This document shows positions 8,288-15,201 of a stretch of DNA of 15,220 nt, in pieces. The notes beneath the pieces were generated by a model. It did not search any database and had not been told where the DNA came from. It saw only the letters and a list, made by a program, of their open reading frames with translations. Origin of the DNA: Candidatus Tenebribacter mawsonii (GTDB lineage Bacteria > Cloacimonadota > Cloacimonadia > Cloacimonadales > TCS61); the NCBI GenBank assembly GCA_030765665.1, contig JAVCCD010000187.1, positions 1-15,220 on the forward strand, given 5' to 3'. Position numbers and translations under genes: made by a program. Every line of letters starts with the position of its first letter. The stretch's first letter is position 1.

Positions 8288-8757
8288 TGGCACAATATAT
8301 CACCAAAGATGGTATGCAACGTCTTAGAAAACGTATGCAAGTGCTCATTGGAGAACGACCAAAAGTAATAAAACAGGTTGTAACTGCACGTGAAATGGGA
8401 GATTTGAGCGAGAATGCAGAATATCATGCTGCTCGTGAAAGGCAGAGATTCTTGGAAAATGAATTTAATCGTTTGAAAGAGAGATCTGAACAATTACAAG
8501 TTATTGATACATCAAGTATCCCAAAAGATGCTGTGAGATTCGGAGCCAGAGTCATAATAAATAATCTTAAGGATAATTCTCAAAGAAAAATTCATTTAAT
8601 CGGTGTTGATGAAGTATATGATTCTGACGATGAGTACGAAAGAATTTCGATAATGTCACCTGTTGGAAAACCAATGATCGGCAAAAAAGTTGGAGAAAAA
8701 TTTATTGTAAATGCTCCGATCGGCAGAAAAGAATTTGAAATATTAGAAATAAAGTAG
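8287..8757 (+). CDS. greA: Transcription elongation factor GreA
   Basis: At 156 residues this matches the usual GreA length (~158). The N-terminal coiled-coil (~1-75) carries the signature AREMGDLSENAEYHAARERQ, with the acidic tip residues Asp39 and Glu42 equivalent to Asp41 and Glu44 of E. coli GreA. These residues position a metal ion in the RNA polymerase secondary channel and stimulate cleavage of backtracked transcripts. The C-terminal FKBP-like domain ends in the conserved run ISIMSPVGKPMIGKKVGEKF and APIGRKEFEILEIK. The start overlaps the stop of the preceding unknown gene by one base, and the aminopeptidase gene follows after 14 bp. No residue that matters for function appears altered. 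Confidence 0.96.
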   Translation: MAQYITKDGMQRLRKRMQVLIGERPKVIKQVVTAREMGDLSENAEYHAARERQRFLENEFNRLKERSEQLQVIDTSSIPKDAVRFGARVIINNLKDNSQRKIHLIGVDEVYDSDDEYERISIMSPVGKPMIGKKVGEKFIVNAPIGRKEFEILEIK

Positions 8758-8771
8758 ATAAAGAGGGAAAA

Positions 8772-10187
8772 ATGAAAAAAACTGATGAGCTTAGACAAAA
8801 ACTTTCTTATTCAAGAAAAAACTTCTGGAATGAAGCTTCTGCAAAAGAGCAGAAAGTAGCTTTGAATTTTTCTGATGGGTACAAAGACTTCCTTGATGAA
8901 TGCAAAACTGAACGTGAATCTATCGATTATTATGTTAATGAATTAGCAAAACAAGGTTATAAAGAAATAGAAAAGGCAAAAAAAGCAAAAAAGGTTTTTC
9001 GTATTTCGAGAAATAAAAATGCTGGTATTGCCATTATCGGTAAGAAACCGATCTCCGAAGGAGTGAATTTAATTGTATCACATATTGATGCACCAAGAGT
9101 TGACCTGAAACAAAACCCTCTTCATCAAGATGACAGCACTACTTTGGGAATGATGAAAACCCATTATTATGGTGGAATTAAAAAATATCAATGGATGTCT
9201 ACGCCACTTGCTCTTCATGGTACTTTTATTAAAAAAGATGGGCAAACAGTAAAAATAACCATTGGTGAAGATGAGAAAGATCCTGTATTTGTTATGCCAG
9301 ATCTACTACCTCATTTAGCCAGGAAGGTTCAATATACAAAGAAGATTGGAGAAGCAATTGATGCTGGTAAAATGAATCTAGTTTTCAATTCTATTCCTTA
9401 CCCAAAAGATAAAGAGACTAAAGATTCAGTTAAACTAAATGCCCTAATTTTGCTGAATGAAAAATATGATATTATTGAAGAAGATTTCTTGAGTGCAGAG
9501 ATCGAGATAGTTCCAGCCGGAAAAGCTCGTGATGCGGGAATTGATCGAAGTTTGGTGCTTGGATACGGACAGGATGATAGAATTTGTGCTTATACATCTG
9601 CTTGTGCTTTATTCGATGCAAAAGAGAAGTTAGAAAAAACTGCAATCGTCTATCTGGCAGATAAAGAAGAGATCGGTAGTGATGGAAATACTGGTGCAAA
9701 ATCTATCTTCATTATCGATTTTATTGCTGACCTGCTTAAGCATAATGGAGAGGCATTTGACAGTTCAACCTTACGAAAAACACTTATAAATAGCCAGGTT
9801 CTATCTGCAGATGTTAATGCAGGAATTAATCCAAACTTCCCATCTGTACATGAGAAAGAAAATGCTGTGCATATTGGTTTTGGTGTAAGCGTAACAAAAT
9901 TTACAGGTAGTGGTGGCAAGGGTGGTTCAAACGATGCAAATGCAGAATTTAATTCTAAAATTATAGATATTTATAATAAAGAAAACGTGTGCTGGCAAAC
10001 GGGTGCACTTGGAAAAGTAGATGAAGGCGGTGGCGGGACCATTGCTAAATTCATGGCTGAACATGGTTCTGAAGTTATTGATTGTGGTCCTGGAGTTTTA
10101 GGTATGCATTCTCTTTATGAACTTACTAGCAAAGCTGATATTTACTCATCTTACAAAGCTTATAAAGCATTCTTCGAGAATGCATAA
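8772..10187 (+). CDS. M18-family metallo-aminopeptidase (aspartyl aminopeptidase-like)
   Basis: A 471-residue cytosolic exopeptidase that removes N-terminal residues from peptides using a two-zinc site. M18 metal and catalytic positions are all visible: His104 in VSHIDAPRVD, the bridging Asp268 in GYGQDDR, Glu299/Glu300 in LADKEEIGSDG, Asp347 in LSADVNAG, and His446 in GVLGMHSLYE. YYGGIKKYQWMSTPLALHG (~132-150) and SGGKGGSNDANAEF (380-393) are further family blocks. Length fits bacterial M18 enzymes (~430-480). There is no signal peptide, in line with a cytoplasmic role finishing peptides taken up after extracellular proteolysis by enzymes such as the upstream S8 protease; that link is inferred. 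GAGGG (8763-8767) lies four bases before the ATG. Substrate preference cannot be read from the sequence. Confidence 0.93.
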   Translation: MKKTDELRQKLSYSRKNFWNEASAKEQKVALNFSDGYKDFLDECKTERESIDYYVNELAKQGYKEIEKAKKAKKVFRISRNKNAGIAIIGKKPISEGVNLIVSHIDAPRVDLKQNPLHQDDSTTLGMMKTHYYGGIKKYQWMSTPLALHGTFIKKDGQTVKITIGEDEKDPVFVMPDLLPHLARKVQYTKKIGEAIDAGKMNLVFNSIPYPKDKETKDSVKLNALILLNEKYDIIEEDFLSAEIEIVPAGKARDAGIDRSLVLGYGQDDRICAYTSACALFDAKEKLEKTAIVYLADKEEIGSDGNTGAKSIFIIDFIADLLKHNGEAFDSSTLRKTLINSQVLSADVNAGINPNFPSVHEKENAVHIGFGVSVTKFTGSGGKGGSNDANAEFNSKIIDIYNKENVCWQTGALGKVDEGGGGTIAKFMAEHGSEVIDCGPGVLGMHSLYELTSKADIYSSYKAYKAFFENA

Positions 10188-10190
10188 ACC

Positions 10191-10194
10191 GGAG
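10191..10194 (+). promoter_or_regulatory. Ribosome binding site fixing a GTG start
   Basis: GGAG lies six bases before GTG 10201 and three bases after the aminopeptidase stop. It selects a start that gives a textbook lipoprotein signal peptide, instead of the ATG at 10117 inside the previous gene. Confidence 0.65.
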
Positions 10195-10200
10195 AAAATT

Positions 10201-10935
10201 GTGAAAAAAACACTATTTCTGATCATTGTTCTTTTAGTTATTTTTGGATGCAGTAGCAATAAAATTTCTAAAACAATGCCTGTAGAGAAAAAGATGGAGA
10301 TCGCTAATGATCTTTTTGAAAAAGAAAAATACAATAAGGCCATACAGTACTATACTGAAGTAGTTTTTGAACGTAATTCGGTATATACTCCCACAGCTCA
10401 GATGAAACTGGCAGATTGTTATTTTAATCAGAACAAATTTACGGAAGCTAGATTTGAATATGAAGAATTGATCCGTTTGTTTTCTGATTACAAAGATATT
10501 GGAAGAGCATATTTTCAACTTGGTGTCTGTTTTTTCAATGAAACGCTATCTCCTCATTACACGCAAAATGAGACCTACAGAGCCATTTCTGCTTTTGAAA
10601 CTTATATCGAAAAATTCCCTTTTGATGCTCAAAAAAAGGATGCCCTCGATTATATTCAACAATGCAGATATAAACTACTAATGAAGACATATTATAATGG
10701 TTATGCCTATTACAAATTATTCGATTACAGCGCAGCATTGATGTATTTTGATGAGATCATGGAATTAGGAAACAATAATGACCCGGACAGAATGTCACGA
10801 TATTATGCAACCTTGATTTATTTGGAACGTGATGATTTTGATAAGGCAAAATTAACCGGAAATAAACTCATCAATCGTTATCCACAAACCGAAGAAGCAG
10901 AAAAAATTACATCTGAACTTGAAAAGATAAAATAA
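10201..10935 (+). CDS. bamD: BamD-like outer-membrane assembly lipoprotein with TPR repeats
   Basis: Starting at GTG 10201 the protein has 244 residues. It opens with a lipoprotein signal (MKKTLFLIIVLLVIFGC), whose lipobox IFGC places the lipidated cysteine at residue 17, followed by SSNK. TPR-like helix pairs follow: ANDLFEKEKYNKAIQYYTEV, then ADCYFNQNKFTEARFEYEEL, then AISAFETYIEKFP and ALMYFDEIMELG. This matches the BamD/YfiO/ComL family, usually ~240-280 residues. BamD is a periplasm-facing outer-membrane lipoprotein that works with BamA to insert beta-barrels. The PorV-like barrel upstream would be a plausible client, though that is inference. A longer frame from ATG 10117 overlaps the aminopeptidase gene by 71 bp and would bury the signal peptide. 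The stop overlaps nadD by one base. Another TPR lipoprotein of the tol-pal type is the main alternative. Confidence 0.85.
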   Translation: MKKTLFLIIVLLVIFGCSSNKISKTMPVEKKMEIANDLFEKEKYNKAIQYYTEVVFERNSVYTPTAQMKLADCYFNQNKFTEARFEYEELIRLFSDYKDIGRAYFQLGVCFFNETLSPHYTQNETYRAISAFETYIEKFPFDAQKKDALDYIQQCRYKLLMKTYYNGYAYYKLFDYSAALMYFDEIMELGNNNDPDRMSRYYATLIYLERDDFDKAKLTGNKLINRYPQTEEAEKITSELEKIK

Positions 10936-11513
10936 TGAAAATTGGTTTATTGGGCGGTTCGTTCAATCCAGTGCATAATGGACACATCGAATTAGCGCAA
11001 ACCGCCCTAAAATCTTTTGAGTTAGATAAAATACTCTTCCTGCCTTCGGGCAATCACCCATTAAAAAACCATACTAGCATTCCACCTGTAGAAATAAGAT
11101 ACGACCTAGCCAAAAGAGCGATAGCTTCCAACCCAAAACTTGAAGTTTCTCTTCTTGATATGGAAACCAAGACTCCCTGCTACACAAAACTTTTAGTAAT
11201 CCGCTTATATAAGAAATTTCCTAAAGATGAATTCTATTTCATTGCCGGCAGTGATATAATTTCTGAACTGAATAAATGGCACGATTATAAATGGATTTTG
11301 AATAATATTAAATTTATCATTGCTCACAGACCTGATATTGATAAATCTAGGTGGAACGATCTGGATTATTTTGATAAATTTAATTTTATGGAGATGGAGC
11401 CGGTTGATGTATCTTCTACAATGATAAGAAAAATGGTAGCAAAAGGAGAAGACATTTCACACTTGGTTCCAGCTAATATTAAAAATGAATTGATTGTACT
11501 TTATTCTAACTAA
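10935..11513 (+). CDS. nadD: Nicotinate-nucleotide adenylyltransferase NadD
   Basis: A 192-residue cytoplasmic enzyme that joins nicotinate mononucleotide and ATP to make deamido-NAD in NAD synthesis. The nucleotidyltransferase signature GGSFNPVHNGH is at 7-17, containing the (H/T)xGH ATP-binding motif. PSGNHPLK follows at 37-44, IAGSDIISELNKWHDY at 103-118, and the C-terminal SSTMIR motif at 160-165. The end, LVPANIKNELIVLY, is typical of the family. Size is normal (~190-215). The ATG overlaps the bamD stop (TAATG), so translation is probably coupled. The common neighbour rsfS does not follow; instead there is a 129-bp gap and a different operon. A weak 6-bp hairpin (CTAAAT/ATTTAG, 11510-11526) at the stop lacks a T-run, so I do not call a terminator. 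Confidence 0.95.
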   Translation: MKIGLLGGSFNPVHNGHIELAQTALKSFELDKILFLPSGNHPLKNHTSIPPVEIRYDLAKRAIASNPKLEVSLLDMETKTPCYTKLLVIRLYKKFPKDEFYFIAGSDIISELNKWHDYKWILNNIKFIIAHRPDIDKSRWNDLDYFDKFNFMEMEPVDVSSTMIRKMVAKGEDISHLVPANIKNELIVLYSN

Positions 11514-11642
11514 ATACAAAATTTAGCGTAAGCTACCTAACCTTCTCATAATTAATAACATTAGCATAATCTATGTCTTGACAACAGAAAGTGCTAACAG
11601 ATTTTTTACTGGAAATTATAAATTGAGTGTTTAGGAGATTAA
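11514..11642 (+). promoter_or_regulatory. Intergenic leader with possible promoter elements for the GlmL operon
   Basis: This 129-bp gap separates two tight gene clusters and so is the likely place for a new promoter. A perfect TTGACA (-35-like) is at 11578-11583, but no good -10 box lies 16-18 bases downstream; the window there is T-rich only. Another AT-rich candidate, TATAAA (11617-11622), is 33 bases away. An inverted pair TTAGCA (11561-11566) / TGCTAA (11592-11597) flanks the TTGACA and could be an operator. AGGAG (11633-11637), five bases before the ATG, is a good ribosome binding site. Promoter position remains uncertain. Confidence 0.35.
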
Positions 11643-12017
11643 ATGATTCTGGAAATAAGCGAAGAAAGAGCTATTGAACTTATTGAGAAGTTATCAAGGT
11701 TCATTGCTGAAAAACGAATGGCAGCACCTGCAATAATGACTATTGAATCTTTGCGTCCTCTTGCCAGAATTGGCAGTCAACTTATGCACTTCCTGGCTCC
11801 TTTTGCGGAGATAATTTTCAATGCAAAAGAGTATCAGGAATTTGCTGTATTACTTGAAAACGAAGAATATGTTCGGTTTCTAATAAAACGTATTGACGAA
11901 ATTGATGTTGATATGTATCGTGATGAGCGAAAAGAGAAAAAACTCAAGCGTAAAAGAAGAAATAATAAAATAAAAAAGTTTTTTAAAATCAAGAAAAAAA
12001 ATAATATTAAATTGTAA
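11643..12017 (+). CDS. Small conserved-looking protein with basic tail, first gene of the GlmL operon
   Basis: I cannot assign a function to this 124-residue protein. Residues 1-90 look folded and helical: ISEERAIELIEKLSRFIAEK, a central AAPAIMTIESLRPLARIGSQ, a hydrophobic LMHFLAPFAEIIF stretch, then EYQEFAVLLENEEYVRFLIK. The hydrophobic stretch is too short and mixed for a clear membrane helix but could be an amphipathic membrane- or protein-binding surface. Residues ~93-124 form an extremely basic tail (KEKKLKRKRRNNKIKKF...KIKKKN), which could bind nucleic acid, acidic protein or membrane. The ATG has AGGAG five bases upstream. The stop lies 13 bases before the start of the GlmL-type ATPase, so the two are very probably co-transcribed and functionally linked. 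The composition is like that of its neighbours. Confidence 0.82.
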   Translation: MILEISEERAIELIEKLSRFIAEKRMAAPAIMTIESLRPLARIGSQLMHFLAPFAEIIFNAKEYQEFAVLLENEEYVRFLIKRIDEIDVDMYRDERKEKKLKRKRRNNKIKKFFKIKKKNNIKL

Positions 12018-12020
12018 AAT

Positions 12021-12025
12021 GGAGG
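12021..12025 (+). promoter_or_regulatory. Ribosome binding site that decides the GlmL-like start
   Basis: GGAGG lies five bases before ATG 12031. An earlier in-frame ATG (12019) overlaps this Shine-Dalgarno sequence and has no ribosome binding site of its own, so 12031 is the better start. Confidence 0.8.
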
Positions 12026-12030
12026 ACAAT

Positions 12031-13893
12031 ATGGGCAATACTCAGAAGCTTAAGAGGATCATTGCTACCGACTGCGGTAGTACAACAACAAAATCGATCC
12101 TTATTGAGTATGTCGATGGTGAATACCGTCAAACGGTTCGCGGGGAAGCTCCCACAACCGTGGAAAAACCATTAAATGACGTAACAAGAGGTGTTGTTAA
12201 TGCAGTTACAGAATTAGAAGAACTTGCACGTTTGAAATATAACGATGACAGCATAAAATTTATTAAAGATGAAGCTATCTGGCTTTCTGAAAAAGAAGGT
12301 GAAGGTGTGGATGCTTATGTATCTACAAGTAGTGCTGGTGGTGGACTTCAAATGATGGTTACAGGTGTTGTTGCTAAAATGACAGGAGAGAGTGCTGAAC
12401 GTGCTGCCTTAGGTGCTGGTGCAATTGTGATGGACCTGATTGCCAGCAACGATAAACGTGCCAATTATGAAAAGATCGAAAGAATTCGTCAATTAAGACC
12501 AGACATGATACTCATGGCGGGTGGTGTTGATGGTGGAACCACAAAACACGTGGCAGAATTGGCTGAACTTGTTGGTGCTGCTGATCCTAAACCTCGTCTT
12601 GGTTCAAGCTATAAACTTCCGGTAATTTACGCTGGAAATACTTCAGCTCGAGACATTATTGAAGAAACTCTCGGAAATAAAACAGACTTGATCATTACCG
12701 AAAATCTCCGCCCCACTCTAGAAAGAGAACATCTTGGTCCTGCCAGAGATAAAATTCATGACTTATTTATGGAACATGTAATGGCTCAAGCTCCAGGTTA
12801 CAATAAACTTATGAGCTGGACGAAAGGTCCGATAGATGGTAAAATGACGAGTATTCCTATTATGCCTACACCTGCTGCTGTGGGAAATATTATGCAAACT
12901 ATTGCTAAGATCAATGATATTGAAGTTCTGGGTGTTGATATTGGTGGAGCAACCACAGACGTTTTCTCAGTATTCACCGAAGAAAAAGTATTTAACAGAA
13001 CGGTGAGTGCTAACCTGGGAATGAGTTACAGTATTTCTAATGTATTAGCAACGGCTGGTTTAAAAAATATTCTACGCTGGGTTCCATTTGATATTGATGA
13101 ATCTGAACTGCTAAATATGATCAAAAACAAGATGATCCGTCCTACCACAATTCCTCAAAAATTAGAAGAACTTATCTTGGAACAGGCAATTGCCAAAGAA
13201 GCTTTGAGATACGCTTTTATTCAGCATAAAGAATTTGCTGTTGGCCTTAAAGGTGGACAGAAAAAACGTGAGATCGCTGATGCTTTTGCACAGACAGCAT
13301 CTGGAGCAAGTATTGTGAACCTGATGAGTCTGGATCTGCTGGTTGGTAGCGGTGGTGTGTTATCACATGCTCCTCGCAGAAATCAAGCTGTGATGATGAT
13401 GGTCGATGCCTTCCTGCCGGAAGGGATTACACGCCTCGCTGTAGACAGTATCTTCATGATGCCTCAACTTGGTGTATTGGCTGAGATCAGTGAAAAAGCA
13501 GCCACAGAAGTATTTGAAAAAGACTGTCTTATTTATATGGGAAGTTGCGTAGCTCCAGTAGGTGCAATGAAACCAGGTAAAATTGCTCTTCATGCCAAGA
13601 TTAAACTACCAAATGGAGAAACATTTGAAGAGAATATTCCCTATGGTGAAGTCAGGCTTCTGCCCTGCGGTGTAGGTGAAGTTGCAAAAGCTACGTTAAA
13701 ACCGGGTAGAGGATTGGATATTGGTGAAGGAAAGAATCAAGAAAAAACGTGTGAATTACACGGTGGTGTTGTTGGAATAGTTTTGGATACTCGTGGAAGA
13801 CAACCATTTGTATTATCGGTTGAGGCCTCTGAACGTGTACCGTTACTCAAAAAATGGATGAAAGAATTTGATGTTTATCCGGATACAAATTAA
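12031..13893 (+). CDS. glmL: GlmL/MutL-family ASKHA ATPase (glutamate mutase L-like), long form
   Basis: A 620-residue cytoplasmic protein of the acetate kinase/Hsp70/actin fold. The first phosphate motif is ATDCGSTTTK (12-21), and the second is LGVDIGGATTDVFSVF (300-315). The adenosine motif GSGGVLSH is near 439-446. Further GlmL signatures are STSSAGGGLQMMVTG (98-112), MAGGVDGGTT (162-171), VIYAGNTSAR (198-207) and IPIMPTPAAVGN (275-286). GlmL is named for its position between the subunit genes of B12-dependent glutamate mutase, and relatives resemble ATPases that activate or reactivate radical enzymes. This protein exceeds the ~460-residue classic form by a C-terminal extension (~510-620) rich in GxxxA and strand-like segments (GETFEENIPYGEVRLLPCGV, VLDTRGRQPFVL). 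No mutase gene lies in the window, so its partner is unknown. It sits 13 bp after the small basic protein and 12 bp before the lipoyl/KOW protein. Confidence 0.9.
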   Translation: MGNTQKLKRIIATDCGSTTTKSILIEYVDGEYRQTVRGEAPTTVEKPLNDVTRGVVNAVTELEELARLKYNDDSIKFIKDEAIWLSEKEGEGVDAYVSTSSAGGGLQMMVTGVVAKMTGESAERAALGAGAIVMDLIASNDKRANYEKIERIRQLRPDMILMAGGVDGGTTKHVAELAELVGAADPKPRLGSSYKLPVIYAGNTSARDIIEETLGNKTDLIITENLRPTLEREHLGPARDKIHDLFMEHVMAQAPGYNKLMSWTKGPIDGKMTSIPIMPTPAAVGNIMQTIAKINDIEVLGVDIGGATTDVFSVFTEEKVFNRTVSANLGMSYSISNVLATAGLKNILRWVPFDIDESELLNMIKNKMIRPTTIPQKLEELILEQAIAKEALRYAFIQHKEFAVGLKGGQKKREIADAFAQTASGASIVNLMSLDLLVGSGGVLSHAPRRNQAVMMMVDAFLPEGITRLAVDSIFMMPQLGVLAEISEKAATEVFEKDCLIYMGSCVAPVGAMKPGKIALHAKIKLPNGETFEENIPYGEVRLLPCGVGEVAKATLKPGRGLDIGEGKNQEKTCELHGGVVGIVLDTRGRQPFVLSVEASERVPLLKKWMKEFDVYPDTN

Positions 13894-13905
13894 AAGGAGG
13901 TTAGA

Positions 13906-15030
13906 ATGGCTCAAGCATATTCCCCAGGATTAACAGTAACAAAAAGTATAGTTCTTAGAAAAGACAGAATTCTTCCTCTTAAAGGAAAAGTTCTTGTAAA
14001 AAAAGGTGATAAGGTAAAAGCAGAAGATGTGGTGGCAGAAACTCTTTTACCTGGAAAAGTTGTTCCTTTCAAACTTAGTAACAAACTTGGTGTTCCAGCT
14101 AACTCTTTAGATCAATATCTCAAGCTCAAACCGGGTGACTTTATTAAGAAAGGAGAATTGATAGCAGAAACAAATGGAATTTTTGGTTTCTTTAAAACTT
14201 CTGTGAAAGCTCCAATCGACGGTGAAATTGAAAGCATTTCTAAAATAACCGGACAGATGCTTCTTCGTGAACCACGAATTCCAATTCAAGTAAAAGCATT
14301 TATTGATGGGATAGTTGTAGACATAGTAGAAGAAGAAGGTGTTGTTATTGAAAACAAATCTGCCTATATCCAAGGTATATTTGGGCTCAGCGGAGAACGC
14401 TCAGGTGAGATTAAGATGCTTGCAGCTACTCCTGAAGATATAATAAAACCTTCCCAAATTGATGATTCATGTAAAGATAAGATTATAGTATGCGGTGCAC
14501 TTGTTAGCTATGATGCAATTAAAAAAGCACAAGAAGTTGGTGTATCTGGTATTATATCTGGTGGAATTGATGACAAAGATCTTAAAAAACTTTTAGGATA
14601 CAACATTGGTGTTGCAATCACCGGGCATGAAGAGATTGGACTCTCTATAGTCATTACAGAAGGATTTGGTATCATTAAGATGGCAAATAGCTGTTTTGAG
14701 CTGCTTAAGAGCTTTGAGGGACATAAAGCGTCGATTCATGGGATTACGCAGATTAGAGCGGGTGTTATGCGCCCTGAGATTATTATTCCTATCAAGTTCA
14801 AAAAAGAAGATCTTAAGGTTGAAGAACCAAAAATGGCTACACTGGAAATCGGTACAACTATCCGTGTGATCCGCCAACCTAATTTTGGATTAATTGGAAA
14901 AGTTACGGACTTGCCGGAGAAACTTACTAAAGTAGAAAGTGAAACCCTGGTTCGTATTCTGGAGGCTGAGCTTGAAAACGGTAAAAAAGTTACAATTCCT
15001 CGTGCCAATGTGGAAGTAATAGAAAGCTAA
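13906..15030 (+). CDS. Conserved hypothetical protein with lipoyl-like barrel segments and C-terminal KOW domain
   Basis: A 374-residue protein with no signal peptide. The N-terminal ~170 residues contain two segments shaped like biotinyl/lipoyl barrel-sandwich hybrids: LPLKGKVLVKKGDKVKAEDV (24-43) and LKPGDFIKKGELIAETNG (74-91), followed by VKAPIDGEIESIS (100-112). No canonical MKM-type modified lysine is present, so it is probably a structural fold and not a swinging-arm carrier. A middle alpha/beta region (~188-300) has IIVCGALVSYDAIKKA and GVSGIISGGI. Residues ~314-372 resemble a KOW/NusG C-terminal domain: GTTIRVIRQPNFGLIGKV, then a VRILEAELENGKKVTIPRANVEVIE end. KOW domains bind RNA or ribosomal and transcription proteins in other families. 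An excellent AAAGGAGG lies five bases before the ATG. It is the last gene of the GlmL operon, before a terminator. I know no established function. Confidence 0.85.
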   Translation: MAQAYSPGLTVTKSIVLRKDRILPLKGKVLVKKGDKVKAEDVVAETLLPGKVVPFKLSNKLGVPANSLDQYLKLKPGDFIKKGELIAETNGIFGFFKTSVKAPIDGEIESISKITGQMLLREPRIPIQVKAFIDGIVVDIVEEEGVVIENKSAYIQGIFGLSGERSGEIKMLAATPEDIIKPSQIDDSCKDKIIVCGALVSYDAIKKAQEVGVSGIISGGIDDKDLKKLLGYNIGVAITGHEEIGLSIVITEGFGIIKMANSCFELLKSFEGHKASIHGITQIRAGVMRPEIIIPIKFKKEDLKVEEPKMATLEIGTTIRVIRQPNFGLIGKVTDLPEKLTKVESETLVRILEAELENGKKVTIPRANVEVIES

Positions 15031-15061
15031 TAAGTAATTAAGAAGTAAATTTATAAATATC

Positions 15062-15088
15062 GGAGCAGAGTGATCTGCTCCTTTTTTT
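15062..15088 (+). terminator. Intrinsic terminator of the GlmL operon
   Basis: An 8-bp perfect stem GGAGCAGA (15062-15069) / TCTGCTCC (15074-15081) with a GTGA tetraloop is followed directly by seven T residues (15082-15088). It lies 31 bp after the last stop codon. This is a strong rho-independent terminator for rightward transcription. Confidence 0.93.
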
Positions 15089-15093
15089 ATTTA

Positions 15094-15201
15094 TAATGTT
15101 TAGAGCCTGCCACGTTCTACTTGCTTTTCTCTCAATCTGAATGTGGAGGCTTTTGTTACAAGCAACTATCTTTAAGAAAGAAAGGAAAACTTTAAACATT
15201 A
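15094..15201. other. Gene-free tail with nested inverted repeats
   Basis: No supported gene lies after the terminator. The outer arms are TAATGTTTA (15094-15102) and TAAACATTA (15193-15201), a perfect 9-base inverted pair that extends inward with one wobble to GAG/CTT-type pairing. The inner arms AGCCTGCCAC (15104-15113) and GTGGAGGCT (15143-15151) pair with one bulged base. TTGCTT (15121-15126) and AAGCAA (15170-15175) could form an alternative stem. It could be a small repeat element, a structured leader of the next gene, or chance in AT-rich DNA; the window ends 19 bases later. Confidence 0.35.

Noticed and set aside
10117..10200. ATG at 10117 as start of the BamD-like gene
   Set aside because: It overlaps the aminopeptidase gene, lacks a Shine-Dalgarno sequence, and would bury a canonical lipoprotein signal peptide that begins at GTG 10201.
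11510..11526. Terminator after nadD
   Set aside because: The CTAAAT/ATTTAG stem is only six AT-rich pairs and no T-run follows, so it is unlikely to stop transcription.
11589..11597. HrcA CIRCE operator (GAGTGCTAA half-site)
   Set aside because: AAGTGCTAA resembles one half-site, but the TTAGCACTC partner nine bases upstream is absent, and no chaperone gene follows.
12019..12030. ATG at 12019 as start of the GlmL-like gene
   Set aside because: It overlaps the GGAGG that serves ATG 12031 and has no upstream ribosome binding site.
13906..14240. Biotin or lipoyl attachment site in the lipoyl-like/KOW protein
   Set aside because: The barrel-like segments lack a central MKM or DKA-type lysine motif, so a swinging-arm cofactor is not supported.
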